In this document: positions 15,045 through 16,754 of the stretch, one piece after another | Layout of the letters: the number at the start of each line of letters is the position of its first letter | Position numbering within the stretch: position 1 is the first letter of the stretch | Assembly (NCBI GenBank): GCA_001603415.1 | Contig: LUYY01000148.1 | Span: 1-16,754 of the forward strand | Direction: 5' to 3' | DNA length: 16,754 bases | DNA from: Bacteroidales bacterium Bact_07 | GTDB lineage: Bacteria; Bacteroidota; Bacteroidia; Bacteroidales; Tenuifilaceae | Translations under genes and position numbers: made by a program | Notes under the pieces: model-generated | What the model was told of the DNA's origin: nothing | The model's database searches: none | The model's input: only the letters and a program-made list of their open reading frames with translations

Positions 15045-16643
15045 ATGAGTATGAAAAAAGGATTATCAGTTTTTCTCTTTGTGTTTGCCCTGATTTTTTC
15101 AGCAGGGGCTCAAAACAACTCAAGCTTTAGCGCTTACAAGTTTGTTCGTTTTATACAGTATTTATCAGGAAATTATGTTGATACCATCAACGTAAACGAG
15201 CTGGTTGATGATGCTATAGTAGAGATACTTGGGCAGCTCGATCCCCATTCCATTTATATTTCCAAGGAGGATGTCCAGGCCATGAACGAACCCCTTGAGG
15301 GTAACTTTGAGGGTATTGGGGTAGAGTTCAATATCCTTAACGATACCCTTATGGTAGTAAACCCCATTTCAGGTGGGCCATCGGAACGCGTTGGTATAAT
15401 GGCTGGAGATAGGATTATTGCTATTGATGGGAAACCCATTACCAATATTGGACTTAAAATCCCCGATGTTCATAAGTTACTTCGTGGCCCTAAAGGTACT
15501 AGGGTTGATGTAAAGATTCTACGCAAGGGCGTTTCGCAACCGCTCGATTTTACCATTATCCGCGATAAAATACCCATTTACAGTATCGATGCCTCTTATA
15601 TGGCACGCCCGGGTATTGGATATATCAAAATCAACCGTTTTGCCGCTACAACCGAGCAGGAATTTGTCGAAGCCCTTGAGAGACTTGAAAAGGAAAAGAT
15701 GACCGACCTGATAATCGATTTAAGGAACAATGGTGGTGGTTTCCTGAATTCGGCTTACGAGTTGGCCAGCTACCTGTTTGAACCCGGCAAATTGATAGTT
15801 TATACCCAGGGTCGCAATAGTCCACGAACCGATTATTTCTCGCATTTCCGTGGTCGCAAGCCTTTTAAAGGACGATTGGTAGTAATTACCGACGAGGGGT
15901 CAGCATCGGCAAGTGAAATTCTTGCAGGAGCTATACAGGACTGGGATCGGGGGATCATAGTTGGCCGAAGAACGTTTGGCAAAGGGCTAGTTCAAAACCA
16001 ACTTCCTCTGCCCGATGGCTCCATGATTCGGCTGACAGTGGCCAAATACTTCACCCCTACTGGTAGGGCTATTCAAAAACCCTATAAAAAGGGAGATGTT
16101 AAGGACTACTATTCCGATTTGGAAAATCGTTACGACAGAGGTGAACTCTTTAATCAGGACAGCGTGCATTTCCCCGATTCACTGAAATACTTAACACTGA
16201 TTAAAAAGAAAGTGGTTTATGGTGGTGGTGGTATTATGCCCGATGTGTTTGTTCCACTCGACACTGCCTACTACTCCGCTTACTACGGTAAACTGGTTAG
16301 GTCGGGTATTATCAACCAATTCGCTATCAGTTGGGTTGATGCTAACCGTGAAATGCTTAAAAAGAAATACCCTAACTTTGATGTTTACAACAAATCTTTC
16401 GATGTTTCTGATAAGATATTAGAAGAACTCTATACCTATGCCGAATCACGGCAAATAGCTCGCGATGAGGCAGGTATTCAAACTTCTATTAACGAGTTAA
16501 AGTTACAGCTTAAAGGGTTGTTCGCCCAGTCGCTTTTTGGTTCAGGTTTTTACTACCAGGTTACCAATGAACGCAATGAGTCGTTTATCAAAAGCCTTGA
16601 GGTGCTTAATAATTGGACTCGATATAAGTATTTAGTACAATAA
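15045..16643 (+). CDS. S41-family C-terminal processing peptidase (exported, PDZ-containing)
   Basis: A 532-residue exported serine protease of the CtpA/Prc type. The N-terminus is a signal peptide: lysines at 4-5, a hydrophobic core (LSVFLFVFALIFS), and likely cleavage after SAGA (19-22). A PDZ domain follows (about 85-165, with GIGVEF and AGDRIIAIDGKP). The catalytic domain carries Ser288 in EGSASASEI and the Lys313 general base in TFGKGLVQ, at the 25-residue spacing known from Prc. The roughly 190 residues after the core (from about 345) include a glycine-rich GGGGIMPDVFVPLD segment common in Bacteroidota members. It should cleave unstructured C-termini of envelope proteins in the periplasm. 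The ATG at 15045 is used; ATG 15051 is equally compatible with the signal peptide. A TTG at 15021 lies within guaA and is unlikely. Confidence 0.93.
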   Translation: MSMKKGLSVFLFVFALIFSAGAQNNSSFSAYKFVRFIQYLSGNYVDTINVNELVDDAIVEILGQLDPHSIYISKEDVQAMNEPLEGNFEGIGVEFNILNDTLMVVNPISGGPSERVGIMAGDRIIAIDGKPITNIGLKIPDVHKLLRGPKGTRVDVKILRKGVSQPLDFTIIRDKIPIYSIDASYMARPGIGYIKINRFAATTEQEFVEALERLEKEKMTDLIIDLRNNGGGFLNSAYELASYLFEPGKLIVYTQGRNSPRTDYFSHFRGRKPFKGRLVVITDEGSASASEILAGAIQDWDRGIIVGRRTFGKGLVQNQLPLPDGSMIRLTVAKYFTPTGRAIQKPYKKGDVKDYYSDLENRYDRGELFNQDSVHFPDSLKYLTLIKKKVVYGGGGIMPDVFVPLDTAYYSAYYGKLVRSGIINQFAISWVDANREMLKKKYPNFDVYNKSFDVSDKILEELYTYAESRQIARDEAGIQTSINELKLQLKGLFAQSLFGSGFYYQVTNERNESFIKSLEVLNNWTRYKYLVQ

Positions 16644-16715
16644 TTTTACATTTTTTTTTAACTTTAAGTGTTTTAATACTTTTCAAAGGTCTTCTTTTGA
16701 CCAATTAATAATGTT

Positions 16716-16754
16716 ATGGAGATAAATAATGAATTCAGGCAGTTGGGTTTATCC
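16716..16754 (+). CDS. Start of a further gene, cut by the window end
   Basis: ATG at 16716 opens a frame of 13 codons (MEINNEFRQLGLS) with no stop before the window ends. EFRQLGLS resembles the opening of DEAD-box RNA helicases (an F-x-x-LGLS pattern), but thirteen residues are far too few to identify a family. An alternative ATG at 16729 is also open to the end in a different frame (MNSGSWVY). The preceding 72 bases are A/T rich with only near-matches to the -7 box (TACTTTTC at 16677-16684) and no clear terminator hairpin for the S41 gene. Confidence 0.4.
   Translation, partial: MEINNEFRQLGLS

Noticed and set aside
16644..16715. Terminator after the S41 protease gene
   Set aside because: There is a run of nine to ten T at 16650-16659 but no stem before it; the GGTC/GACC pair at 16688-16702 is only 4 bases long.

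Overview
The window reads as chromosome of a member of the Bacteroidota, most likely a Bacteroidales/Marinilabiliales-type organism. Three things support this. Several gene starts are preceded by the Bacteroidota -7 promoter box TAnnTTTG. None of the starts has a convincing Shine-Dalgarno sequence; leaders are A/T rich. The proteins are of Bacteroidota type, including a six-domain S1 protein of about 610 residues, an S41 protease with a Bacteroidota-like C-terminal part, and a soluble PAS/GAF hybrid sensor protein. Genus cannot be decided from the sequence alone. No mobile element, CRISPR array, tRNA or rRNA was seen, and no gene-free stretch exceeds 300 bases.

Layout. Positions 1-161 are an A/T-rich leader with three short perfect palindromes. 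It precedes a soluble PAS-PAS-GAF-HisKA-ATPase-receiver hybrid kinase (162-2642) whose ATP-binding domain has lost its recognisable motifs. Next comes a plus-strand M24B Xaa-Pro aminopeptidase (2693-4474). It converges on a minus-strand block at a strong hairpin terminator (4480-4511).

The minus-strand block, in transcription order, is UDP-glucuronate decarboxylase (UXS type), rfbA, rfbC, rfbD, a phosphohexomutase and a YjbQ-family protein (10046 down to 4513). It is a nucleotide-sugar block. The mutase can supply glucose-1-phosphate, RfbA activates it to dTDP-glucose, and RfbC and RfbD finish dTDP-L-rhamnose. The UXS-type enzyme makes UDP-xylose. The intermediate enzyme RfbB is not in the window. 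A good promoter lies between the UXS gene and rfbA, so rfbACD can be expressed apart from it.

Divergent from this block is a plus-strand housekeeping run: rpsA (ribosomal protein S1), a STAS-domain anti-sigma antagonist, RNase Z (4-base overlap with the STAS gene), guaA with its own promoter, and a secreted S41 C-terminal processing protease 10 bases after guaA. The window ends a few codons into a further plus-strand reading frame.

Most of the window is ordinary core genome. The observation most worth following is the hybrid kinase. Its receiver domain and phospho-acceptor His are intact, but the acidic residue after the His and the N, G1 and G2 boxes of the ATPase domain are all degenerate. 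This predicts a pseudokinase or a phosphotransfer scaffold rather than an active autokinase.
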